A DNA stretch of 64,000 nucleotides, from the NCBI RefSeq assembly GCF_024721115.1, contig NZ_JAMDHK010000005.1, positions 62,001-126,000 of the forward strand, in the 5' to 3' direction. Positions 10,739 through 18,709 of this stretch are shown here, piece after piece. The number at the start of each line of letters is the position of its first letter. Position 1 is the stretch's first letter. The position numbers and the translations under genes were made by a program. This DNA is from Salipiger pentaromativorans (lineage in GTDB: Bacteria; Pseudomonadota; Alphaproteobacteria; Rhodobacterales; Rhodobacteraceae). Below the pieces are notes generated by a model that was not told where the DNA came from, did not search any database, and saw only the letters and a list, made by a program, of their open reading frames with translations.

Positions 10739-12057
10739 GCCTCGCCATCCTTCGTCTCGTCGTCCCTTTTCGGCGCCAGCTCCGACAACACCTTGCGGAC
10801 GGCATCATCAATCCTGTCGCTGGGGCGCTGGGGCATGAAATGCTCGACGATCATGTCGAAGTAGTGCGCCCTCGTCCCGTCGGCAGGGCCATTGCCTCCA
10901 ATGATCCAAATGCGCGGATCACGCAGCGCCCGCAGCTTGGCGATCTCTCCCTCCGTGTCGGGCGCCGCAAAGATCACCAAGCGGAAGGTCGGGATCGTCA
11001 GAGCCTGATAGATGATGTTGTTCAGGTGCTCGTCGCCGAAGGCGTAGCCGGCCGTGATGAGAACGCTCTGCTCGCGCACGATCCGGGACTGAAATTCCCG
11101 GAACAGGTCTGCGTAGGGCGAGCCGAGCGAAGAGTTCTGCTTCGCCGGCGTCGGATAGATCAGCATCTGGTTTGAGGATTCCGGCGGCCAGACCTCCTTG
11201 ATCGGGAACAGGCCATGATCGTCCTCGGTCCAAGTGACCGAACCATGCAATTTGCAGAGATAGACGAAGGCGTCGACGGCGGTCCATTTGCGGCTGGCGA
11301 CGTCGAGCTGCTCGGCCAGAGCATAGCGGAAGATCGCCGGGTTGAAGCGGCGTTCTACGACGCCGGAAAAACCGTTGGCATAGGGAATGCCCAGGCGATC
11401 CATCGCCAATTCGCTGAAATGATCGTAGTTGGTCGTGAACACCCAGGGCCGGGGCAAGGACCGATCGCGTAGGACCAGTTTCTTGTAGAAACGCTCGTAG
11501 AGGTCGCGCACGGTCGTGTCGCCCTCCGTGGCGAAGGCCCCTTGGGTGACACGGGTCCATAGGAAGTCCTGGACCTTCTTGATGATGCCGTCGAGAACAG
11601 CGCGATAGGGGTGAAGATCGGGATTCTCGCTCTGGCGCAGCACGAACCGTTGCGCGAACAGCACCTCCATCAAGCGTTCCAGGTTACGGCTGTAATCCTT
11701 CGCCAGGTCGACCCCGAGCGCATCGAGATAGTCGAGTTCGTCTTTGGTTAGCCGCCACGGCGCCGGTACAGCGCCGGCTGTTGGCGGATCGCTGTAGAAT
11801 CCCGCCGCGCGTGCCTCGATGGTTTCGCCGCAAAACTCCTTGGCCAGCGGCGCCATGGTCGCAATGCCGAGTTCCTTTTTGTCCTTCATCAGGGAAGAAC
11901 ATCCGGCGCCGAGCAGAAATGCGATATTTTTGGCGTTCATGGCCTCAGAAATCGCCTTGCGGGCGCTCTCGATCCCCTTGTTCCAGTCCAGTTCAGATGG
12001 CTCGGCATCGCCGTCCCGCAGAAACTGGAATTTTCGCTCTTCTTCGACTTCGCTCAT
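10735..12057 (-). CDS. SIR2 family NADase effector
   Basis: 440 residues. NAD-binding GAGCSS at 50-55, TTNYD at 208-212, catalytic His271 in KLHGSVTW and the GYAFGDEHLN loop at 337-346 identify a SIR2_2 type domain as found in anti-phage proteins. Such effectors deplete NAD+ when phage infection is sensed. The C-terminal 60 residues are charged (FMPQRPSDRIDD onward). It starts 23 bp after the AbiEii stop and overlaps herA by four bases, so SIR2 and HerA are translated together. Catalytic residues look intact. Confidence 0.88.
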   Translation of the reverse strand: MSEVEEERKFQFLRDGDAEPSELDWNKGIESARKAISEAMNAKNIAFLLGAGCSSLMKDKKELGIATMAPLAKEFCGETIEARAAGFYSDPPTAGAVPAPWRLTKDELDYLDALGVDLAKDYSRNLERLMEVLFAQRFVLRQSENPDLHPYRAVLDGIIKKVQDFLWTRVTQGAFATEGDTTVRDLYERFYKKLVLRDRSLPRPWVFTTNYDHFSELAMDRLGIPYANGFSGVVERRFNPAIFRYALAEQLDVASRKWTAVDAFVYLCKLHGSVTWTEDDHGLFPIKEVWPPESSNQMLIYPTPAKQNSSLGSPYADLFREFQSRIVREQSVLITAGYAFGDEHLNNIIYQALTIPTFRLVIFAAPDTEGEIAKLRALRDPRIWIIGGNGPADGTRAHYFDMIVEHFMPQRPSDRIDDAVRKVLSELAPKRDDETKDGEA

Positions 12058-12080
12058 ATACCCCCGGTCCTCCCAGTTTC

Positions 12081-13097
12081 TTACTTGGCTGCTCTGTTCG
12101 CGCGCGCGGCTATATCAGCGCACCGCGCCATGAGCGCTTCGAACGGCTCCTCGTCGGCGAAGAGCAGTCCATCCTCAACCATGCGGGCATAGTCATCCTC
12201 CAACGCCTTCGCGCCATCGCCGACCGGCACGAGTTGCAAGCCGCCGCTGACAGCCGCTGCATAGTCGATCGGCGTGCGGTCGGCAGCCTTCTCTGCGAAG
12301 AACATCGACTTGTGCCGGGCGACAGCGTTGGCCAGGTCGCGATCGGCAAAAGCGGCTTCCGCAAAGCCGACTTCGTCCAGTCGGACAACATCGTGCCAAT
12401 GTCGCGCGAAGCGGTCGCCGCGCAGCCGCTCCTGGAGGCAAAAGACGTGGATGGCGGTCGCCTTCTCCCAGAAGGTCCGCTCCGCGTGCATGACGCGCGG
12501 CCGCGCCGTCGGAAACACCAGGCCGTCGATCAGGCCGGCCGCGTCGCAGACGACGTCGCGCAAGCTCGCGGGTTCGCCCGTCGAGCGCGCGCCGAACTCC
12601 AGCATGACGCTTGGAGCCACATAGCCGGACCCGGCTGCGGTCGCCTCATAGTCGATGAAGAGCTTCTCATCCTCGACCCGGACGGCCGCCGCCAGACCTT
12701 CGACGGCCAGTGCGGTCTCGATCACAGGCTGCACGGTTTCCGCGACCCATGCCGGTAACCGCCGACGGACCTCGCTGGACCAGCGCTTTTCCTCGCTTCG
12801 TGTCTTCGGCAGACCCTCGCCATTGTCCCCAACCAGATCGGGCGCAATCGCCCGAATGTCGTAGGTCAGATCCACGTCCTCCGAAAACCGGCGAATGACC
12901 TGATAGGCTTTCGACAGCGACGTGCCGCCCTTGAACACCAGATGCTCGCCGAGCGGTGCCGCGTAGAGGGTCGCCAGCGCCCACACCACCCACACATCCT
13001 TTTCGAGAAGATGGGTGGGGCGACCCGAACGGTCGGCAGCGACGCCCAGTGCATCACGCCGATCCTCGGCCGAAAGCTGGAGGAAAACGTCAGCCAT
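12081..13097 (-). CDS. AbiEii/AbiGii-type nucleotidyltransferase toxin
   Basis: 338 residues. The nucleotidyltransferase signature KGGTSLSKAY (56-65) and the metal-binding SEDVDL (72-77) match the AbiEii (DUF1814) family, as do MHAERTFWEKATAIH and the late RHWHDVVRL. Family members modify the tRNA acceptor end and block growth as type IV toxins. Its start overlaps the DUF6088 gene by 8 bp. It is promoter-proximal to SIR2 and HerA, an uncommon joint arrangement. Confidence 0.87.
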   Translation of the reverse strand: MADVFLQLSAEDRRDALGVAADRSGRPTHLLEKDVWVVWALATLYAAPLGEHLVFKGGTSLSKAYQVIRRFSEDVDLTYDIRAIAPDLVGDNGEGLPKTRSEEKRWSSEVRRRLPAWVAETVQPVIETALAVEGLAAAVRVEDEKLFIDYEATAAGSGYVAPSVMLEFGARSTGEPASLRDVVCDAAGLIDGLVFPTARPRVMHAERTFWEKATAIHVFCLQERLRGDRFARHWHDVVRLDEVGFAEAAFADRDLANAVARHKSMFFAEKAADRTPIDYAAAVSGGLQLVPVGDGAKALEDDYARMVEDGLLFADEEPFEALMARCADIAARANRAAK

Positions 13098-13683
13098 AGG
13101 CCGCCTTTCCGACGCTCTGTGCGAGCCATGTCGGAAACTGCGGCGCGGCGGCGACCAGTTCGCCGAACACGCCGGGCGGCATCTTCCGTTTCAATGTCGT
13201 GAGCGCGGCCTCCGCCCTTTCGGGGCCGAGCCAAGCCAGCGCCCGCACGGCCTCCCCTGCGGGGCGGTTGGCCAGGGCCAGTTGCCAGCGCGGCGCGTGC
13301 CGCAATTCGACGACCTGCTTGCCGAGGTGCATCTTTCGGCTGCGTCCGGAGGTCAGATAGACCGAGCGGACGGGCACCTGCGTCGTCAAGCCAAGCGCGT
13401 TCGCCGCGGCGGCTCCGTTCGAAACGATGATCTCCCCTTTTTGGGTTGCAAGAGCCTCGACAGCCTGCTCGACCGAAGGCGTGCGCGTGCCGAACCGACT
13501 GGCGATGGGACGCAGATAGACGCCACGACCGGCGCGGATGAGCTGCCCGCGCTCGGACAGACGCGACAATGCCTGATCCACGGCCGCCCGGTTTCCGAGG
13601 TGGAGCAAGCCCTTGGCGGACACGGGCATCCCTTCGGGAAGTCCCGTCGTATGTGCCAGAATCTGTTCGGTCAGCCGTGTCAT
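13090..13683 (-). CDS. DUF6088 (AbiEi-like) antitoxin
   Basis: 197 residues. An N-terminal winged helix (AVDQALSRLSERGQLIRAGR, then GVYLRP) is followed by the AbiEi-like domain with KGEIIVSNGAAAANALGL and VYLTSGRSRKMHLG. Family role: antitoxin and autorepressor for AbiEii. It is the first gene of the leftward five-gene operon. The ATG at 13683 follows an AGGAG, giving a very short leader. Confidence 0.85.
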   Translation of the reverse strand: MTRLTEQILAHTTGLPEGMPVSAKGLLHLGNRAAVDQALSRLSERGQLIRAGRGVYLRPIASRFGTRTPSVEQAVEALATQKGEIIVSNGAAAANALGLTTQVPVRSVYLTSGRSRKMHLGKQVVELRHAPRWQLALANRPAGEAVRALAWLGPERAEAALTTLKRKMPPGVFGELVAAAPQFPTWLAQSVGKAAYG

Positions 13684-13701
13684 CGTCTTTCTCCTGTTGG
13701 A

Positions 13702-13730
13702 AATATACGCGAGTTTCTGACAGTTTTCAA
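13702..13730 (-). promoter_or_regulatory. Sigma70-like promoter of the five-gene defence operon
   Basis: Read leftward: TTGAAA (13730-13725), exactly 17 bp, TATATT (13707-13702), then AGGAG and the DUF6088 ATG at 13683. The best-scoring promoter I see in the window. The predicted transcript start leaves a leader of roughly 12-15 nt. Confidence 0.7.
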
Positions 13731-13742
13731 GGAAGTCCGGAT

Positions 13743-13810
13743 AGGGGAACGCCTTCCCCTGCGGCCGAGCCTTGGTCTCTGCCTACCCCTTCTGCGGGGA
13801 GATCCCCGCA
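13743..13810. repeat. Two inverted repeats in the defence/ardC intergenic region
   Basis: AGGGGAA-CGCC-TTCCCCT at 13743-13760 and TGCGGGGA-GA-TCCCCGCA at 13793-13810 are perfect. They lie between the leftward defence operon and the rightward ardC leader, so they may be operators or hairpins. No protein can be assigned. Confidence 0.5.
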
Positions 13811-13814
13811 ACGC

Positions 13815-13904
13815 CCCCTTCAGAGTGAGAGTACGGACGGATTTTCCGTGACGGGTTGAGGGCTGGAGGAGAGGCTTCCGGCGCCCGTCGCGGAGATCAT
13901 CCCG
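13815..13904 (+). promoter_or_regulatory. Structured leader, copy A (before ardC)
   Basis: Contains a short hairpin ACGGA-TTT-TCCGT, then TGACGGG pairing with CCCGTC, enclosing CTGG pairing with CCGG around a purine-rich loop (GGAGAGGCTT). GGAG and the ATG follow at once. It is homologous to copies B (15297-15383) and C (18622-18709), with pairing kept where bases differ. Confidence 0.6.
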
Positions 13905-14867
13905 ATGGCCAGACAGGGTCGTAACCTCGCGGAAGGTGGCGCGCGCAGCAACCTTTACGACGACATCACCAACAAGATCATCGCCGAGCTGGAGCAAGGG
14001 CGGTTGCCATGGGTCCAGCCTTGGGGTGCGTCGCCTGATACCGCCCCGCTGGGCCTGCCGAGAAATGCTTCAACCGGCCGGTCCTATTCCGGCATCAATA
14101 TTCTCATCCTCTGGGGGGCTGTCATCCAGCATGGTTTCCCCGCTCAGGCGTGGCTGACGTTCCGCCAGGCGCTTTCGCTTGGCGGCAATGTCAGGAAGGG
14201 CGAACGCGGCACGACCGTCGTTTATGCCGACCGTTTCACCCCCGAGGACGAAAAACGCCGTGCCCGTGAGACGGGTGAGGATGCGCATGCCATACCGTTC
14301 CTGAAGCGGTTCACGGTCTTCAATGCCGCACAATGCGATGGCCTGCCCGATGACATCACGGCAGTCGCGCCGCCACCGCCGCCGGGCCTGATCGAGCCTC
14401 GGGTCGAGGCGCTGATCCGGGCCACCGGCATCGACTTTCGTATCGGTGGCAATCGCGCCTTCTATATGCCGTCCCTCGACTATGTGCAGGTGCCGCCTCC
14501 GCAAGCCTATTTCGAGCCGATCAACTGGCACCGCACAGCCCTGCACGAGCTGGGTCACGCCAGCGGCCATCATAGCCGTCTCAACCGCGATCTGACCGGC
14601 TCGTTCGGCTCGAAGAAATACGCCTTCGAGGAGATGATTGCCGAACAGACCGCAGCTTTCAGTTGCGCCGCGCTCGGGATCGTGCCGACCGTCCGCCATG
14701 CCGATTACATCGGATCGTGGCTGGAGGTCATGCGCGAGGATTCCCGCGCCATTGTCCGCGCGGCCTCGCAGGCCAGCAAGGCGGCGGACTGGCTGCTGTC
14801 GTATCTGCCTGCCGAGGACACCGGAGAGCCGGATGCGAGCGTAACTGAGCGGAGGGCTGCGGCATGA
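13905..14867 (+). CDS. ardC: ArdC-like anti-restriction / zincin protein
   Basis: 320 residues. The N-terminal ArdC ssDNA-binding domain (NLYDDITNKIIAELEQGRLP, ATGRSYSGINILILW, VRKGERGTTVVYADRF) is followed by a metallopeptidase-like domain with HELGH near 215 and EEMIAEQTAAF. ArdC proteins on conjugative elements coat incoming single-stranded DNA and protect it from restriction. It is the first gene after leader A and overlaps the next start (ATGA). Both domains are complete. Confidence 0.9.
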   Translation: MARQGRNLAEGGARSNLYDDITNKIIAELEQGRLPWVQPWGASPDTAPLGLPRNASTGRSYSGINILILWGAVIQHGFPAQAWLTFRQALSLGGNVRKGERGTTVVYADRFTPEDEKRRARETGEDAHAIPFLKRFTVFNAAQCDGLPDDITAVAPPPPPGLIEPRVEALIRATGIDFRIGGNRAFYMPSLDYVQVPPPQAYFEPINWHRTALHELGHASGHHSRLNRDLTGSFGSKKYAFEEMIAEQTAAFSCAALGIVPTVRHADYIGSWLEVMREDSRAIVRAASQASKAADWLLSYLPAEDTGEPDASVTERRAAA

Positions 14868-15259
14868 TCCTCCTGACCGGCGCACAGCGAGACCGCCTGC
14901 TGGTGAATGGTCGCCAGCGCGATCAGGATCACATCCCGGTCGTGAAGTTCTTCAATCCCCTCGGTGAAGGCGTCTGGCTCGCTACCGAACTGGATGAGGA
15001 TGGCGACATCATGTTCGGCCTGGCTGATCTCGGCTATCCCGAACTGGGTTCGTGGAGCCTTGGCGAGATGCAGTCAGTCCGGCTGCCCTTCGGCATGGGC
15101 ATCGAGCGCGATCTGCTGTTCACCGGCGATTTCCCGATCTCGGTCTGGGCCGAGGCGGCTCGCGAGACCGGAAGCATCCGCGCCGCCGAACGTCTGCTCT
15201 ACCGCGTCGGCGCGAGCTTTTCCCGTACATCCGCCGATACGGAAAACCGGAGTGCCTGA
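14864..15259 (+). CDS. DUF2958 protein
   Basis: 131 residues, start overlapping the ardC stop. The core VVKFFNPLGEGVWLATELDE, DGDIMFGLADLGYPELGSWS and IERDLLF matches DUF2958, a small acidic protein common beside ardC and parB on proteobacterial mobile elements. Biochemical role unknown. Confidence 0.8.
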   Translation: MILLTGAQRDRLLVNGRQRDQDHIPVVKFFNPLGEGVWLATELDEDGDIMFGLADLGYPELGSWSLGEMQSVRLPFGMGIERDLLFTGDFPISVWAEAARETGSIRAAERLLYRVGASFSRTSADTENRSA

Positions 15260-15296
15260 TTTCCGGGTTTCAGGTTCTGCGGCTGGCGTCGCTCTC

Positions 15297-15383
15297 TTCA
15301 GAGGAAGAGGGCGGCGCTTCGCTTCGTGACGGGCTGATAGCCGGAGAGAGAGGCTCACCGGCGTCCGTCATGGAGCAACTGAC
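15297..15383 (+). promoter_or_regulatory. Structured leader, copy B (before parB)
   Basis: TGACGGG (15327-15333) can pair with TCCGTCA (15364-15370) using one G-U pair; inside it CCGG (15341-15344) pairs with CCGG (15358-15361) around AGAGAGAGGCTCA. TGGAG overlaps the base of the outer stem, 8 nt before the ATG at 15384. The 3' half is almost identical to copy C. Confidence 0.6.
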
Positions 15384-17522
15384 ATGGCCACTGCCGTTCA
15401 AAAGATCACCCTGTCATCCTCGCGCGACATTCCCTTCAACAAACTGGTGCTCAGCCAGTCCAACGTCCGGCGCGTCAAGGCCGGGATCTCTGTTGAGGAG
15501 CTGGCCGAGTCTATCGCCCGTCGCGGCCTGATCCAGTCCCTGCATGTCCGCCCGGTCGTGGATGCCGAGGGCAAGGAAACCGGCATGTTCGAGGTGCCCG
15601 CCGGCGGTCGCCGCTTCCGGGCGCTGGAACTGCTGGTCAAGCAGAAGCGCCTCGCCAAGATCGCGCCGGTCCCGTGCGTGGTGTCGGAGGCCAGCGCCGA
15701 TGTGCTGATCGACGAGGTATCGCTCGCCGAGAATATCGAGCGCGCACCGCTGCATCCGCTCGACCAATTCCGCGCCTTCCAGGCCATGCGCGAAAAGGGC
15801 ATGACCGAGGAAACAATCGCTGCAGCCTTCTTCGTGGACTCCAAGGTGGTGAAACAGCGCCTGCGTCTGGTTTCCGTCTCACCGGCATTGCTCGACGTCT
15901 ATGCCGAGGACGGCATGACGCTGGAACAACTCATGGCCTTCAGCGTCAGTTCTGACCATGCCCGTCAGGAGCAGGTCTGGGAAGCGATCAGGGATGGCTG
16001 GCAGAAGGAACCCTACCACATCCGCCGCCTGCTGACCGAAACCACAGTCCGCGCCGCCGACAAACGGGCGGTGTTCGTTGGTATCGATGCCTATGAAGAG
16101 GCTGGCGGCTGCGTGCTGCGTGATCTCTTTCAGCAGGACGATGGTGGCTGGCTGCAAGATCCGGTGCTGCTCGACCGGTTGGTGGGCGAAAAACTGAAGG
16201 CCGAGGGCGAAGCCATCGCCGCCGAGGGCTGGAAATGGATCGAGGTCGCCATCACCTTCCCCTATGGTCACGACCATGGCCTACGCCAGATTGTCGGCAC
16301 CACGGTCGATCTGAGCGAAGAGGAACGCGCCACCCGCGAAGCATTGCGCGACGAGTATGACCGGCTTGAAGTCGAATATGGCGAGGCGGACGAGCTGCCT
16401 GACGAGATCGACGCCCGCCTGGGTGAGATCGAACTGGCTCTGGAAACCTTCGAGCGCCGTCCGATGACCTTCGAGCCGGACCAGATCAGCATGGCGGGTG
16501 TCTTCATCAGCATCGACGCCGATGGCGCATTGCTGATCGAGCGCGGCTATGTTCGCGCCGAGGATGAAACGCCTGCGGAACCGGAAGCTGAAATCGTTGA
16601 CCCGGAAACCGGCGAGGTGATCCAGCGGGCAGAACCGGAGGTAAGCCGCATGGGTGCAGTTATCACGCTGGGCGGCCAGGCGGTCGAAACTGAGGAGGAA
16701 GACGAGGCCGACATCATCAAGCCGCTGCCCGATCGCCTGGTCAGCGAGCTGACCGCGCATCGGACGCTGGCGCTGCGGGATGCGGTGGCAGTAAACCCGC
16801 ATGTCGCTATGACGGCACTGCTGCACAGGCTGGTCATGGATTGCTTCATGCCGCATTCCAGCAAGGGATGCCTCGAAGCCCAGGTCCGGGAGGTTCATCT
16901 GCCCGCTCAGGCCGAGGATCTGCGCGATAGCGCTTCGGCCAAGGCCATCGCTGACCGCCACGAACGCTGGGGCGATCATGTCCCGGCAGACGATGCCGCC
17001 CTCTGGGATTGGCTGACCGATCTGGACGACGGTTCGCGCATGGATCTGCTCGCCCATTGCGTCAGCTTCGGTGTCAACGCGCTCTATGAAAAGCCCAACC
17101 CTTACAGCGGCGCGGGCGTTAGTCAGCACGGGCTGGACATCCGCCTGTCGCAGGCTGACCGGCTCGCCCGTTCGACCGACCTTGACATGGTAGCCGTGGG
17201 CTGGCGGCCGACGGTTGGCAATTATCTCGGTCGCGTGACCAAGCCCCGTATCCTTGAAGCCGTGCGCGAAGGGGCCGGTGATCGGGCCGCCGATCTGATC
17301 GGGCATCTGAAGAAGGGCGACATGGCGAAAGAGGCCGAACGCCTGCTGGCCGAAACCGGCTGGCTGCCCGAGCCGCTGCGCATGGTGGATGACGGAATCG
17401 GGACAGATTCGGCCACGGGCGCTGACGTAGAAGCCGACGATCTGCCCGACTTCCTCTCCGGCGATGGCGATGACGACCCGGCTGACGAAGAGGAAGAACA
17501 GCATATCGTCGCTGCTGAATAG
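15384..17522 (+). CDS. parB: ParB/RepB/Spo0J family protein (long form)
   Basis: 712 residues, about twice the usual ParB size. The N-terminal ParB/sulfiredoxin-like domain shows VLSQSNVRRVKAGISVEELA, VPAGGRRFRALELLVKQ and ENIERAPLHPLDQFRAFQAM, followed by an HTH (EETIAAAFFVDSKVVKQRL). The C-terminal 400 residues are acidic and hold no domain I recognise. Such long ParB proteins are typical of ICEs and megaplasmids of alphaproteobacteria and may act in DNA maintenance rather than classic partition, because the parA gene is 17 kb away. The start ATG sits just after leader B. Confidence 0.88.
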   Translation: MATAVQKITLSSSRDIPFNKLVLSQSNVRRVKAGISVEELAESIARRGLIQSLHVRPVVDAEGKETGMFEVPAGGRRFRALELLVKQKRLAKIAPVPCVVSEASADVLIDEVSLAENIERAPLHPLDQFRAFQAMREKGMTEETIAAAFFVDSKVVKQRLRLVSVSPALLDVYAEDGMTLEQLMAFSVSSDHARQEQVWEAIRDGWQKEPYHIRRLLTETTVRAADKRAVFVGIDAYEEAGGCVLRDLFQQDDGGWLQDPVLLDRLVGEKLKAEGEAIAAEGWKWIEVAITFPYGHDHGLRQIVGTTVDLSEEERATREALRDEYDRLEVEYGEADELPDEIDARLGEIELALETFERRPMTFEPDQISMAGVFISIDADGALLIERGYVRAEDETPAEPEAEIVDPETGEVIQRAEPEVSRMGAVITLGGQAVETEEEDEADIIKPLPDRLVSELTAHRTLALRDAVAVNPHVAMTALLHRLVMDCFMPHSSKGCLEAQVREVHLPAQAEDLRDSASAKAIADRHERWGDHVPADDAALWDWLTDLDDGSRMDLLAHCVSFGVNALYEKPNPYSGAGVSQHGLDIRLSQADRLARSTDLDMVAVGWRPTVGNYLGRVTKPRILEAVREGAGDRAADLIGHLKKGDMAKEAERLLAETGWLPEPLRMVDDGIGTDSATGADVEADDLPDFLSGDGDDDPADEEEEQHIVAAE

Positions 17523-17530
17523 TTCTCAGG

Positions 17531-17556
17531 CGGGGCGGCTTCGGCTGCCCCGTTTG
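17531..17556 (+). terminator. Terminator-like hairpin after parB
   Basis: CGGGGCGGC-TTCG-GCTGCCCCG with a UUCG-type tetraloop, then TTTG. The T-run is short. Confidence 0.5.
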
Positions 17557-17577
17557 CACCCTCCGTTTCCGCAACGC

Positions 17578-17603
17578 GCCCGGTCCTTGTGATCGGGCTT
17601 TTT
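17578..17603 (+). terminator. Second hairpin with T-run after parB
   Basis: GCCCGGT (17578-17584), a seven-base loop, ATCGGGC (17592-17598), then TTTTT. Better terminator shape than the preceding hairpin. It ends just before the ribosome binding site of the next gene. Confidence 0.6.
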
Positions 17604-17618
17604 CATTGGAGCGCTTCC

Positions 17619-17924
17619 ATGCCCGCCATCATCGACGTCAATCAAATCTTTCTTGAGGATCACGAACATCCCCCATCGGAGCGCAGCTTGCCGTGGGAGG
17701 AAACCCGCGACGGCATCACCGTGGTTGTGGAGCCAAAGCCCCATTGGGCCGAAGACATGCGGGTTTTTCGGCTTAGTGCGCGTGAATATTGCCGCTACGC
17801 CGACTGGACGGCTCATGGCGCTCGTGCCCGTTTCTTCGGTCATGTCGACACATCAGGCGACGATCTGATGATGAAGGCCCGCGTTATGATCGCGCGTGAG
17901 ATCGCCGATGGGCTTTGGACCTGA
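17619..17924 (+). CDS. Hypothetical protein (101 aa)
   Basis: Start ATG at 17619 after TTGGAGCG. The sequence opens PAIIDVNQIFLEDHE and has VVEPKPHWAEDMRVFRLSAR and RFFGHVDTSGDDLMMKARVM, a mixed alpha/beta composition without signal peptide or membrane segment. Family not recognised. It lies between parB and the structured non-coding region, within the ICE DNA-handling block, with codon use like its neighbours. Confidence 0.65.
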   Translation: MPAIIDVNQIFLEDHEHPPSERSLPWEETRDGITVVVEPKPHWAEDMRVFRLSAREYCRYADWTAHGARARFFGHVDTSGDDLMMKARVMIAREIADGLWT

Positions 17925-18346
17925 AGACCCGATCGCGGGGTGTCGGGCCGTGAGGATGATAGCTGTTCACCCCACAGGTCCACCTCCAGCTTCACCACAA
18001 AACCCGGCCATCCCTGCACATGGGCAAGCGACGGCCATTTCCAGCCTGATGGGAACACGATCCTGATGCCCGCATGGCGGCAAGGCTGGCGCGGCAGAGC
18101 ATCTGCGGGCGGGTATCCGGCATCCTGTCAGATGCAAAGCACCACCCCCGCTTCCATTCGCAAACCTTGGTCCGATCCGTCTCTTTGACAATCAACCCGT
18201 AAAGGGTCGGCTTACGCGAGCGTGCCGCCCTCGGGGATTCGGAAAAAGTCCGAACGCCCGAGGGTGATTGCAGATCCGGTCAGACACTTCGGGCGCCTGT
18301 CGCGCGGGGGATGGTCCCCCGCCTCCAAAGACAGGAGCCGGAACCC
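17925..18346 (+). other. Non-coding stretch with strong hairpins
   Basis: No convincing gene on either strand over 422 bp. The right half is highly structured. A compound hairpin at 18228-18264 has CCCTCGGG paired with CCCGAGGG, and inside it TTCGGA paired with TCCGAA around AAAAG. A second hairpin at 18304-18322 is GCGGGGGA-TGG-TCCCCCGC. AGGAG and the next ATG follow at 18347. It could be a structured leader or a small RNA. Confidence 0.55.
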
Positions 18347-18511
18347 ATGTCCTATGCAGATGCCACCGCCTTCGCCGCCAGCCTCGCCGCCACGCTGATG
18401 GTCGAGATCGTCGTGTTCCAGGCCGGGGACGGCACCCACGCCGCTTGTCCCGCCGCCGAGTTCGACGGCGACGACGACATGGTGAAGCTGGAGCTGGATC
18501 CTTGGGGGTAA
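18347..18511 (+). CDS. Small hypothetical protein (54 aa)
   Basis: ATG at 18347 behind an AGGAG at about 8 nt spacing. It opens MSYADATAFAASLAATLMVE and ends in an acidic DGDDDMVKLELDPWG. The sense-strand bias and good ribosome binding site argue that it is real. Function unknown. It is the first gene after the structured 18.2-18.3 kb region. Confidence 0.55.
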   Translation: MSYADATAFAASLAATLMVEIVVFQAGDGTHAACPAAEFDGDDDMVKLELDPWG

Positions 18512-18621
18512 GGCGCGACCGCGCCTCATCCCCGACGGCCTGGCCGCGACAAGCCCGCGACCGGGCCTTCAGCGCGTCGCGATGGTTGCCCATCGCCGAC
18601 GGCGGAACCGGGCTGCCCCGG

Positions 18622-18709
18622 TCAGAGAGGAAGAGTGCGGGCCGTTCGGCCGTGACGGGTTGAGGGTCGGAGAGAGAGGCTCACCGGCGCCCGTCATGGA
18701 GTGATCCCG
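18622..18709 (+). promoter_or_regulatory. Structured leader, copy C
   Basis: A hairpin GGCC-GTTC-GGCC is followed by TGACGGG pairing with CCCGTCA, and inside TCGG pairing with CCGG around AGAGAGAGGCTCA. GGAG lies at the foot of the stem. It shares GAGAGAGGCTCACCGGCG exactly with copy B. The short upstream hairpin differs in sequence from copy A but keeps its pairing. Confidence 0.6.

Noticed and set aside
17940-18191. Short overlapping frames on both strands after the 101-aa gene
   Set aside because: Pro/Ser/Arg-rich without ribosome binding sites; the region is better read as non-coding.
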